A stretch of DNA of 64,000 nucleotides from NCBI GenBank assembly GCA_009741485.1, contig CM019219.1, positions 29,769,064 through 29,833,063 on the forward strand, written 5' to 3'. The notes beneath the pieces were generated by a model that worked only from the letters and a program-made list of their open reading frames with translations, was not told the origin of the DNA and did no database searches. Below are positions 9,201-21,200 of this stretch, in pieces; the first letter of the stretch is position 1, and each line of letters opens with the position of its first letter. The stretch comes from Malurus cyaneus samueli (Eukaryota > Chordata > Aves > Passeriformes > Maluridae). Both the position numbers and the translations under genes were made by a program.

Positions 9201-12200
9201 ATTGGTGGTGGTGTTGTTGCTGTATCAAGACTTAATTGCACTGGAGTGAAGAACGGTGCAGCTGATGAGAGCTGAAGTGCCTGGAGCTCACTCTTGTTGC
9301 TGGTGGCCCTGTGAGGTGACCAAAGCAGTGTGTAGGAATAGGGTGAGCACGTGGTGGCTCTCAGGCTGCTAAGGAGTGGTAGCTGGTGCAGAGTTTGCTG
9401 GCTTGCTGTAAGCAGATGTCCTATGACAAATATGTTGAGCCTGGTTTCTAGCGTGTGTTTTTTGAAAGTAGTATTTTTGCAGTAGGTTGTGTGTGTTTGT
9501 ATTGCAAGTGTGTTAGCTTGAAGAAACTTGAAACCCCAAGAACCCAATCTCACCATTTCCAACAACTGTGAGAAGTGTCCCAAGCCCTGCACAAGGTACT
9601 CCTTTACTGTAATTTTAATAAACCTATCAGTGACCAAGGAGACATATTTAGCAATGTACCTTGAAGATGTTTCCCTTAGCTCTAAAGATTTTTAGGGTTT
9701 AGAAGTAGGAAGAGGGACCACTAAATACTCGTGCTTGTTACAACAGAAATGTCTTATTACCTAACGAGAGCTGCAGCCCAGGGTTCTGTCTGAGCCCTTT
9801 CAGCTGGCCGTGCCATGCAGTATTTGGTGCCAGTGGGACTTGTTTGCACTGCATTTGAAGGAAGGCATCTCCATCACTGTACTTATTGAGATCATTACAA
9901 ATCCTAAGAAGCTATTGTTTGCCACTGCAGATGCGTGTTGCCAGTAATAATAATATGCCAGTCAGATGTCAATTCCAGACTCAGTCTGTGATTCATTCTC
10001 TGTCTCTTGTTTTTCTGTGTGATTTTTTCCTTTTTTTTTTTCAACTAGCAATCCAAACTCAGTTGCCTAATTAATTGGAGCCTGTTTGACCAAGATGAGT
10101 GCACAGATGAAAGGTAGTCAGATGAAAGTCCTGGAATACTTCGGGGCAAATCAGTGGGAACAAGATATAATAGCTTTGAAAAACTTGTTACTGCAAGTGT
10201 TACCCTTTGAGGGGATCTTGGCTGTCTTGTCTTTGCCCTTTCTTAGTAAGTTGATCTGCAGTGTTGTAGATGACAGGTACCCAGTTAATGTTAAATGCTC
10301 AAGAAGTGGCAGCAGAGATGGCAAAAAAATGTTTTTTGCTTTTCTTTAGTTGACAAAATGAGCTAAGGGTCTTAGGATGGGCTGGGAATTGCTTGAGATA
10401 ATTCTGGGTTATGCTGCAAGGGAAATTGCTATAATGAAACTGAAGAGTTGAATAATCCCAAGATCTGGTTTTGGGAGTAAGCATTTTTGTGGGTACCCTT
10501 GGTACAAAAAGTGGAAGAAAACTTGTGAAATTTGCTTTTGGTAATGCTTCCCAACTTCATCCCCCTGTGTTGGAGGAACATTAGGAGAGAACTTCAGACT
10601 GAATGACAATAGTTGGCACAGTCACACAGATTCGAAGGTAACAGCATGGAGTGAGTTTCTGCACTAATGGGAATTTCTGCTCGGCATGTGGAAGTAAGAG
10701 GAGAAAGATGAATGCATTGGTTATTTGCCTTGAGTGAGCCAGCCAAGTATTGCAGCCAAAAAAAGTGAAAGTTGTCCCAGGATGCAGCAGCAAAGCTTTT
10801 GAATTGTATTTAAAGGTCTGTTTAAGGTGTGCTATGTGAGACATGGGTGAGGTTCCAGATGAGGGTGTGCTTCTGGATGGTCCAGACTGCACTTCAAATT
10901 GAAGCTGAAGATCAAACAGGAGGCAAGAGGATCAAGACAATGGAGGGTCTGTCATGAGAGAAGCCTCAAATTTTGTCTGCTGGCTTCTAAAGAAATGCAA
11001 ATGTTGGAATTTTCCAGAGGGAAAAAGTTAATTAAATGCTCTACACTGCAGAATGCTTAATTTCACTTATAAAATATGGTTACTTCCTGGAATGCTTATG
11101 TGACAGTATTTGATACAGATCATAGTGAGAGCAATTATTTTCACTGTTGCTTATGTATTTCTTTCCTGTTTAATCCGAAAACTTTAAGATGATCAGTGCC
11201 ATCAACTTGTTTTTGTGAAGATTGAGCTTGGCTGGAAAGGGCAGTGTGTTTGGAAAGATTACTTTATTCAGGAGCTGTTGAGTTGGGTACAGCATTTTTG
11301 TGTATGTTATGGTGATGGTCATCAGCTACAAGCAATGTTTTACTGCGTCCCTGAGTCAGGAATGAAAGCTTCATTTTGCATCAGTAAGAATAATGTGGAG
11401 CACAAACTTTGCAGGAATATTGTAAATCTGTTCTTCATTTCATTGTGTGTCTTTAATGGCTTTGGAAGAGAAGAACCCTGTTCATCCTGAATGTTGCTCA
11501 GTTCTGAAGATGGCTGGCTGACCTGTTTTTGCTGGCAGTGTGTTTCTCTGCTGAGTTTCTCTTTGGTTTTATTTAAACATGTGGACTAGACTGATCGCTT
11601 AATGAAGTGATATTTGAGCATGCAGCTGCCGATAACTTTTTTTAAAAGTCCTGCCAGAGAGGGAGCAGGTTTCCAGATACATTTGCAGTTTTTTGCTGAG
11701 ATTTGCATTTTGCAGGGCTCTTGTCACCTAAAAGTTCCATCTGTAAGTCTTGAGCATACCTTGTTCAGAAGCATAGCCTGTGCATAGCTGCTCCTCATGA
11801 TTTGCTTATATTCAGTGGTGAATTAGAAGCTGGTACGACAGTAAAATAAACTAATCTTTCCTTCGAGGCAGTTTGAGTCTGGGCAGCACAAACCCTTGCT
11901 GTTAAGAGCTGGAGAGAGCTTAAGTCCCCTTGTACATGAGGACTGATTAAACTCTCTGTTGTGAAAGGCTGTTCCTTCTCCACCAGCCCCCACTTCTACA
12001 GCATCCAGCTCACAGGGCACAAAGACAGCACTGAGTGAAGCAAAAACTTGTGTGATTTCCGAGGACACATTCCATAAGGCTCTGTTTCATAGCTGCTGTT
12101 AGAGTAAAGATTTATTTTGCCCTCAGAATGGAACGTATTAATTTACAGACCAGGGCAGCAATCTTCATTTGGTTCATCCAGAACGCGAATTATCTTCAGG

Positions 12201-15200
12201 AAAGTATGGAAGTGGGGGGTGGTGTTGTGTGTGGGTGCAGGTGGGGATAACAACTACAGAGCTATAAAATCACGAGCAGCTCAAGAGAAGGAAATGGTCT
12301 CTGTGCCCCTGGTGTGGTTTACTCTTGGTAGATGAATTTAGAAGTGAAGCTAGTGGGATATGATCCTTTCTCTTGAATTTTGGAACTTGATCTGTCTCAG
12401 CGAGCTTGACTCAGGAGTGAAGCATCGCACGCCACATTGCGTGTCAGCTGAGGTGCTGTGGGTGCTCACTGCTTGTGTTCCCTTCGCAGCTGCCCTGGGG
12501 GTGCAGCAGCCCTCTCTGCTCGGAGCCTCCCCGACCATTTACACGCAGCAGACGGCCCTGGCAGCGGCCGGCCTGACCACCCAGACGCCCACCAACTACC
12601 AGCTGACGCAGACCGCCGCGCTCCAGCAGCAGGCGGCAGCCGCCGCCGCGGCCCTGCAGCAGGTAAACAGCAGCCAGCTCCCTGAGCTTGGTGAAAGGAT
12701 CCAGGAGAACAGGAGAGCGGCAAATGGTGGACATTGCACCGGGAACCTGTCTCAGCTGTGCTGGGATTTTAGGTTTATAGCTAGCAGCAGGTGAATTGGT
12801 CTATGAAGGTGGGAATTTTGGCTGTGGAGGTGGTGATTTTTATCTGTGGAAAGCCCTTCAGGAGAATGAGTTTTGCTGCATCTAAACAGCATCTGAAGTA
12901 TCTCCCATCACTATATCTAGATTTCATAATGTGGCCTAACTGCTGTCTAAGTGTCAGGCTTAACAAAAATTGCTGATTTTAGCTATAAAGAGATCGTCAG
13001 GGTCACCGTAAAGGCTCAGAATATTTGTTATGAAAATAATATATATTGATAATAGGGCTTTTTATTAAAGTTGTTAAATGTTAATTTTTTTTCTATCTAG
13101 AGCTTGCTAAGCAGATAACTTGTATTTCATATAATAATTCTCCTGTTTATGATATATTTTGCTTTTATCTGTTTCAGCAATATTCACAACCTCAGCAGAC
13201 TCTCTATAGTGTACAGCAACAGGTTTGTCTGATTCTTACTGTGTACATCACAAGTAACTTTTAAAATAATGTCAGTTGTGTGTCTTGTAGGATTTGTCTC
13301 CGAAATCATCCTCATATGGGAAGTTGTTAAAGAAACTTAAGTAATATTTTGTGTAGCGAGAGCTTGAAGTTCATAAACTTGGAAAGACGTATGCAGAATG
13401 GAAACCTGCCTACCTTTATGCAAAAAAAGTATTTTAAAAATACATGCTATTCCGTGTGTAAATGATTCTTGCTGAACTTTGTTCCAAACAGGGCCGTGTA
13501 TTTTAACTGCTGGAAAGATGCTATCCAAAAAAGTTCCCTTTTGGGTTTTATTGTGGTCTTCAAACTTAACAGGATTTTTAAAAAGAATAAACGTACAAGG
13601 GAATTACATGCCTAAGCTGCCTCAGCTGCCAAAATTTTTTTGGTATTCTTATTAACTTACAGTTCAAAACCATTTAGCATTTCTCCTTCCTGAATAAACC
13701 TGGGTTATACAATCTTAAAATTGTATAAAATTAAAACCCCACAAGCACAGTCTTACAGATGTGCAAGCTGCTGAAATGACCACGCCCCAAAGGACTACTA
13801 GCTGAATCAGGTTAAGCAAAAACTCTTACTTGTAAAGAGGAGGTAAAATTGTACGATTTCCTTAAGCTCATAAAATGAATTTATAACTTTATTTATTTTA
13901 AGTTGCAGCAACCTCAGCAGACCCTTTTAACTCAGGTTAGTTTGGTTTTATTGTTTGGTCTTCATCCCCAAACATAGTTAATGCAGAAGTGCAAATTTGT
14001 TACATCTTGGGTATTTTAATCTGTAAAATGAACGAATACAAATGGACATTTTATTGATACAGGTTTATTTTATCCAGATGTTAAAATATGCATAGCCTTG
14101 GTTACAAAAGTTAATAGCAACCACTTTTCTTTAATCTTGAAGGAAATATGTGTGTTGATTATATTTGAATTTTTTTTTTTGTTTGAACTTCAAGTGTCCA
14201 GTTGTTCTGCATTAAATAACAAATGAGTAAAATCTTTGTGAAGGAATTTAACTTTCTGTATTAACAATATGTGTATAAAGAGGTTTAAAAAGAACCTTGC
14301 TGAACTTGATGGGTTTAAAACGTTCAGCCATTTAATGCACTGCCAATTGCTCTAGTTCTGTTTTCACATGAACTTCTAAACAGGCTTTAAAGAGATAAAA
14401 ATATTTGACTTGATTTCATTGTCTTACTGTGTTCTGCTTTTGTAAGAAGGCAAGTATGTGAACGGTTGAGTTTGGGAAGGGTTTGTGTTGGCCTCAGCCT
14501 TTACTGAGGGGGATGTAAAGGCGGGAAGTAAATGCAAAATAATCTCTTGTGTATTCCTAGCAAAGTTGGGAATTTATCTTTGCTTCAGGCCCACTGTATG
14601 GTTACCTGTCGACAGTAATGCAGTCTTCATGCTTTTTGTCTGGTCAAGGTGCATTTTGGGGGGAAGCTGACTCTTGTAAAAAAGAAGAATAGACAGAGCC
14701 AGTCTTCATTCAAAGTAAGAAAAAAGTTATCTTCAAAAAAACCCAACAACCTGACAAAAAATTTAAAAAAAACTTCCACCTTCTGAAAATGCCTGTTCTA
14801 GAGTTATTTTAACCTGCTGTCTCCGTGGCTAAAGGACCTGTTTGTTCCCTGTCAGTCGGGCAGCTGGTTAGAGGATTTAGAGTTGGCTTTGTTTGCTTGC
14901 AGCCGGCAGTCGCGCTCCCCACCAGCCTGAGCCTGTCGACACCGCAGCCGGCAGCACAGATCACTGTGTCCTACCCAGCTCCCCGCTCCAGCCAGCAGCA
15001 AACACAGCCACAGAAGCAGCGTGTCTTCACTGGCGTGGTCACTAAGCTACATGACACGTTTGGCTTTGTGGATGAAGATGTCTTTTTTCAGCTTAGGTGA
15101 GCTGGGAACACTCAACCTGCAGATGCACTCTGTGGTATCCTCACTAAATCAAAGGTTTAGATGATTGCATGCTGATGTTGACTCCACTGATAGGGCCTGC

Positions 15201-18200
15201 ACTTAGTGTGTTATTTTCATTCAACAGTGAAACTCAGAGAGGTTAATAGGTGCTAGGTCTGAGGTACTTAACTTAAATTTTTGATTTTTTTTTTTAATAT
15301 AAAGCCCAAAGCTGGGAGACTCAAAGGTTATTAGCTCCTTATAATAGGAAATTGCAGGATGTGGGTGATTAAAAGCATAACATTTGCTGTCTGCCTGTCT
15401 TAACTTGGTACTGTTTGGCAAACTTGTGCCTTTGGGACAAAGACATTGGGGATTATTAAGTTCCTGTGCAGACCCTGAACTGAAGCAGGTAGTACTTCTG
15501 AATCTGGGGGTAGATGCTCTTTCTAGAAGCCTTTTTTAATAAACTTTGCCTACATTCTCACAGCTTTAAATGTAACATGCAAATGTAAACCTAGCTAAAA
15601 AAGACTCACAGTACATTTTCTGTCATGTTTGCAGTGCGGTTAAGGGAAAGACACCTCAGGTGGGTGACAGAGTTTTGGTCGAAGCTACTTACAATCCTAA
15701 TATGCCATTCAAATGGAATGCCCAGCGGATACAGACCCTTCCAAATCAGGTATGTGGGGTTACCCAGTGGCAGTGGCAGTGCCTGACTGTGGTTTAAGCT
15801 CGCTCTCAACTCACCTGTGTTTGCTGTCAGAACCAGACCCAAGCGCAGCCGCTGCTGAAGACGCCGCCGGCCGTCCTGCAGCCCATTGCTCAGCAGACAG
15901 CCTTCGGGGTCCAGGCACAGCCACAGCCACAGTCCCTGCTGCAGGCACAGATCTCAGCAGCTTCCATCACACCTCTGCTTCAGACACAGCCTCAGCCACT
16001 GCTGCAGCAGCCAACGCCAAAAGGTGCTCCTTCAGTGCTCGCCTTTTGGGGGGTCACTTTGGTGCTTAGTGCGTGGTTATTTTCTTGGTAATCAGAAGGT
16101 TGAGGTAATAGCTGAAATAATACGGAGGGGACTCAACTGAGTTTTCAGATTGAATGTCTTCCTGGAGCCATGTGCAAGGCACATTGCCTGCATTAGCTCA
16201 GAGGGCTACTAACTAATCACCTGGTTAGTGAAATCCCCATGGACTCCTGTTCACCTTAAGTTTCTGTAATCTGAAATCAAATTCAGTGTAATTTTTGTTC
16301 TTTCACAGACAAATTGGGGGGTTGAAACTATTAATAGCAGTGCAGTCCTTCAGCATCCTCTGCAGTGTTCCTCAAAATCAGGTTTCACACAGTATGTTTA
16401 AAGTTGTTATTTCTGTGCTTGTTCATTTCAGTTAGCCAGCTTGGTATTTGAGAGAAGAAACACTGCCAAACATCTAAAACAAATCTAAAACAAAGGTTGT
16501 GGAGTCTCTGGAACTTTGAGTGGCTGAGGAATCAGTGATAGAATTGATAATATTAGGGCTGGTCTTACCACTGTAAAAGCAAGGGTAGAAGAACCTAAGT
16601 AGAATTGTTTTGCATAAATGCTTGCTACAATCTAATTGGTTCATTGGCGTTTCAGATTTCAATTTCCTTCAGTTCAGTGAGTAGGTAGTATATCTGTTTT
16701 AGTTTTCCAAAAGGCATAGCTGTTTACTAGAATGGCTTCTCTGTGCTTGGGTTATATTAGCTTCTGTCTTAAAATGATGCTTTTAAACCAATTTCACTTA
16801 AACTAGAATCTCAGTTTGCATTAGTGAAGAAAAGCGTAGGTCTCTTAGGTTTCTTTGGGTGAGTGTTAATGATAGATTTATTTGACAGTAGAGTTGGTTT
16901 AGCAATTGTACACAAGAGAAACAGCTCTAAAGCAGCAGCGTTTGCCAAGTGTAGATAGCTGCCCTCTGCTCCCCCAGTTCTGTATTGATCCTGTACATTT
17001 TGTTTCAGGTGGTTTGTTACAGCCCCCAGTCCGTCTGGTTTCACAGCCTCAACCAGCTCGAAGACTGGACCCACCATCCCGATTTTCTGGGAGGAATGAC
17101 CGAGGTGGAGACCCCATGCCGAACCGAAAAGATGACAGGAGGTATGGAGACCAGACTATGATCCAAGCATTCCATAAAGGCCTGTCCTCACCAGAGATTA
17201 ACTGCTTGCTCCAGAATGAGTCAGCAAGACCCACAAGTGGTGTTAGACAAATACTCTTTATTAATTCCTAAGGCTATCTGAAATTAAGGAGTTGTGTAAT
17301 CAATTTCTCTTGTAAAGAGACTACTGAAACTTCTCCCCTTTTTGTGAGTCATCTCTGATAGCTCTGGCTTCTGTTGTGCTGGAAATCATTTTGTTTTACC
17401 AGCTTGCAAAAATATTTGTATTTTGTGTTTTTTAAGCCGTGAAAGAGAACGAGAGAGACGTAGGTCCCGGGAAAGATCTCCCCAGAGGAAACGCTCCCGA
17501 GAGAGATCCCCCAGACGAGAGAGGGAGAGGTCACCTCGGAGACCCCGGCGCGTTGTTCCTCGTTACACGGTTCAGTTTTCCAAGTTTTCATTGGACTGGT
17601 ATGTTTATAGTGCCAGATGTTTACCTACAGTTCACTCTAATCATGGGCACAGCTTACCGGGAGCTGTGTCAGCCCATGTGTGTGTAAGTGGGCGTTGAAT
17701 GACAATCTTGACTTTAAAGAAAGATCAAATATTTAATGGCTGAGAACCTCGTGTGATATACTTGGTTGAGGCTCTGTGTTATTTTGGAATGCTGTTGCAA
17801 AATAGCTTTATAACCCTGTTTAATAAATAATTCCTGACATGCAGACACCCGGACTGGATGAGTATTTAATAGTTGTTTTTAAACTTCATCCATGACACTC
17901 AAATATAGTGTTCTTGATGTTTTACATATACAGTATATATGCAGTATCAAATACACAGTGGTTGTGTTGCCAGTTAATTTACCTCTTAATGGTTTCTTTT
18001 GTTAACAGTTCTTTTTTTGCTGTTTCTTTCAGCCGTAGCTGTGATATGATGGAGCTGAGGAGGCGTTACCAGAACTTGTATATCCCAAGCGATTTCTTTG
18101 ATGCTCAGTTTACATGGGTGGATGCTTTTCCCATGTCTAGACCATTTCAGCTGGGAAACTACTGTAATTTCTATGTAATGCACAGAGAAGTCGATCCTAT

Positions 18201-21200
18201 AGATAAGAATGCTGCTGTCCTTGATCCACCTGATGCTGATCATCTCTACAGTGCTAAGGTTTGTATGCTTTTCCACTGATATTGTTAGGCAAATTAATCT
18301 GTAAGCACTAGAGGTTTATGTCCAAAAAGGAGACAGAGGAGTCCCGCAACTTATTCATGAATAAAGGGAGAGCTCATGGGCATTTCCCATGGGTCTCTCA
18401 AATTCATAGAAGATGCAGCCTCTTCTTATCCCAATTTCCCAGCTGCAGTTCCCTCTCTCCCCATTGCTGAGGTACTTGAGAGGTACAGGCTCCCCAAAAC
18501 GCCTGATGGAACCCCCCTTCTATCATACATTGCCCCTTTCCATATACATCTCTGTGTCTGCTCTTGTAGTCCATTAACATAGGCTGGGATATGTCACTCA
18601 AAGGAATTCTTACGGAAATTCTTACCATTTCCTTCTATCTCCCAGTATCAGCCTTATCTTACCCCCAGAGTCAGAGTCTGTTTGTAAAGACACTCCCTTC
18701 TCATTCCTTTCAATATGACTATGCTAAAGAATTTTTTTTTATATCAATAGGGTCCAAGACTGAGTATAACTGAACTGAAAATATTCTGCAGCCACTTCAG
18801 TAAAATGCAGTGTTTTAAACTTTTCAGTAAAAAGCTAGTATGTAGCACTTAAAGAACCAGGACTGAAAATCAGTTTGTTTTTCTGTTGCTAGAGCTGTCC
18901 TAAATCTTGTTTACTGAAGGCTCTTCCATTCTCTGCACCCAGCTGCAGTGATGTGGTTATAGGAACTAAAGCCAGCCTCCTGCAAGATCTCTGAATGATC
19001 TCTTAGGCAATTGCAATTCATTTTGAATAGTTATTGGAGTCCTTTTTATTCCTTCAAGGATACTTTCTGTGCAGTTTGTGTTATTCTGTTTAGTGGTATT
19101 TTCTTTCCTTCTTTCATATTCATCTCTGTATTTACTGTTTTGTTTAAAGTAGATTGAGATTATATGAATCATCATACGCAGTGTCATGGCTGTAATAACG
19201 TATAAAACACCCCATTATCAGGGTATTTTTTAAAAACCTGTTTCATTTGAAATCTCTCATTACAACAGGTCTGAGATTTTTAGGGTAATGTGTGTTAGAT
19301 ATGTTAGAGATAGACTGAACTTACTTGCCCTCTGTACCAAAGCTTTAAAGCCTTGACTCAAGTATCAAACATTCTGGTTTTTCAGTCTGTTTGCAGAGCA
19401 AGAGCTGTCTTTTAGAAGGTTGAGCTTCAAAACATAGTAACTGAGAAGGATCCTGTTTTATCATACACCCTGTTTATGGTAAAGAGCAACCATGTTAGGT
19501 TTTTGTATGTGAGTTTGCAAGTTGTCGTTGTTCAGCAGTGTCAGTGAGACCTTCACAAGACTACTCTGACTTGCACCACAGGTGATGTTGATGGCTAGTC
19601 CTAGCATGGAAGATCTCTACCACAAGTCATGTGCTCTGGCTGAAGATCCCCAAGAACTTCGTGATGGATTTCAGCATCCTGCTAGACTTGTAAAGGTAAA
19701 TACGCTTCAATGCCAGGCACTTAGGGCAATAAAGGTTGGTTATAGAGCTTCATAATGTTTGACAATAAGAGAGGAGCTTGCAGACATCTGAATGGTTTCA
19801 TTTTTCCTCTGAAGAGACCTAGTTTATATGTCAGTTCTTTTTCCAGTTTATTGGAGCTTCACATTTATTGCTTTGTTGAACTTAAGCTCAAACAATTGAC
19901 TTTGTTAGCTGTTTTTTACAAGCACGCACTTCTTTCGTAAGGGCTCAGCTGTGAAGAGATTACACGTGAAGCAACAGTTAAGCAGCATTTTTTAAAGTGA
20001 AACATAACCACTAAACTGAACAAGCTACTTGTTTTCCACATAAATTCTAACAGCAAATAGGAGTACTTTCATTTATAGGTATGATGCTCTTGTGGTCTCA
20101 CCTTTTGTAGCTTTTCTTTATCACTTTTAAGCTGGCACGTCTATAAATGTGTATCAGAGTTAAGACACGGTTTAAGTTACTCTTTGTCTTTTGAGTTAGA
20201 AAGCTTTTAACTGCAGAGGAACAATCCTGTATTAATAAATGAACTGGATGGAAAATCTTGAAAGCAAGAATGAGTGATGATGTTTTAAACCTATTCCATT
20301 GCTGAAATAATCTGTGGAAAAAAAATACCTGAACTCTTTCTTGACTGATTTTTCATTTTCAGATTTCAAAATAATGTGATGGTTTATTGACTAATTTCAG
20401 TTTTTGTGCTACGAAATATTCTTTGCACTTGGGGAAAATGATTTTTTTTAACCCCTAGCAGGGGAGCATTCAGAAGACTCTTTTTGTCTAGTTTTTAGTG
20501 GGTATGAAAGGCAAAGATGAAGCTATGGCTATTGGAGGACACTGGTCCCCATCACTGGATGGACCTGATCCAGAAAAGGACCCTTCCGTGCTGATAAAGA
20601 CGGCTATTCGTTGTTGCAAGGCTCTTACAGGGATTGACTTAAGTGTGTGCACGCAATGGTAAGTACTGTACTGCAAAGCCGAGTACACTGTAGAAATACT
20701 TGTCTGTTACCAAAAGTTAAAAAGAAAAGAAAAAGCTGGGAAAACCTTTTTTCTTTGTCAACTGCTCTTGGTAGTTCAGGTAAACTACTCAAAGGATGTT
20801 CTGTTCGGTAATAAGCTTGATGGGTGCCAACTGTGCTGAACACTGCATTAAGAACTAATTTAAAATTCTGGATTTATTTTTGACATACTGTAATTTTTTT
20901 TAATGAACGTGCTTTGAAAATATTTTTCATTTTGTGCATAGCTGGAGAGGATCGTCAAGAGAACTTCATTTCATTGTTCTTTTGTTATAAATAAATAGCC
21001 GTTTGTTATACAGCCATATTTTCTCTTGATGGGTTTCTGTCCTGTGTTAACTCTCACTTTAGTTGTACTAATACCAGGAAAGTCTGTTGTATGCTAAATT
21101 TAAAGTTCTTCGACAACTTCTGTTTGCACATAAAACCTACGTGTGCTAAACAACAAGCTGAACTAAAAGCATTTTGTTGGCTTTCCTCCTTTTCAGTTGC

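Noticed and set aside
9131..9637. 168-codon minus-strand ORF in intron 2
   Set aside because: No recognisable domain, no splice or promoter context. Likely chance.
20302..20348. Alternative D box CTGA at 20345-20348 for the snoRNA
   Set aside because: caagaa/ttcttg could pair as a longer stem, but box spacing is better with D at 20329-20332 and gives a length near the human snoRNA.
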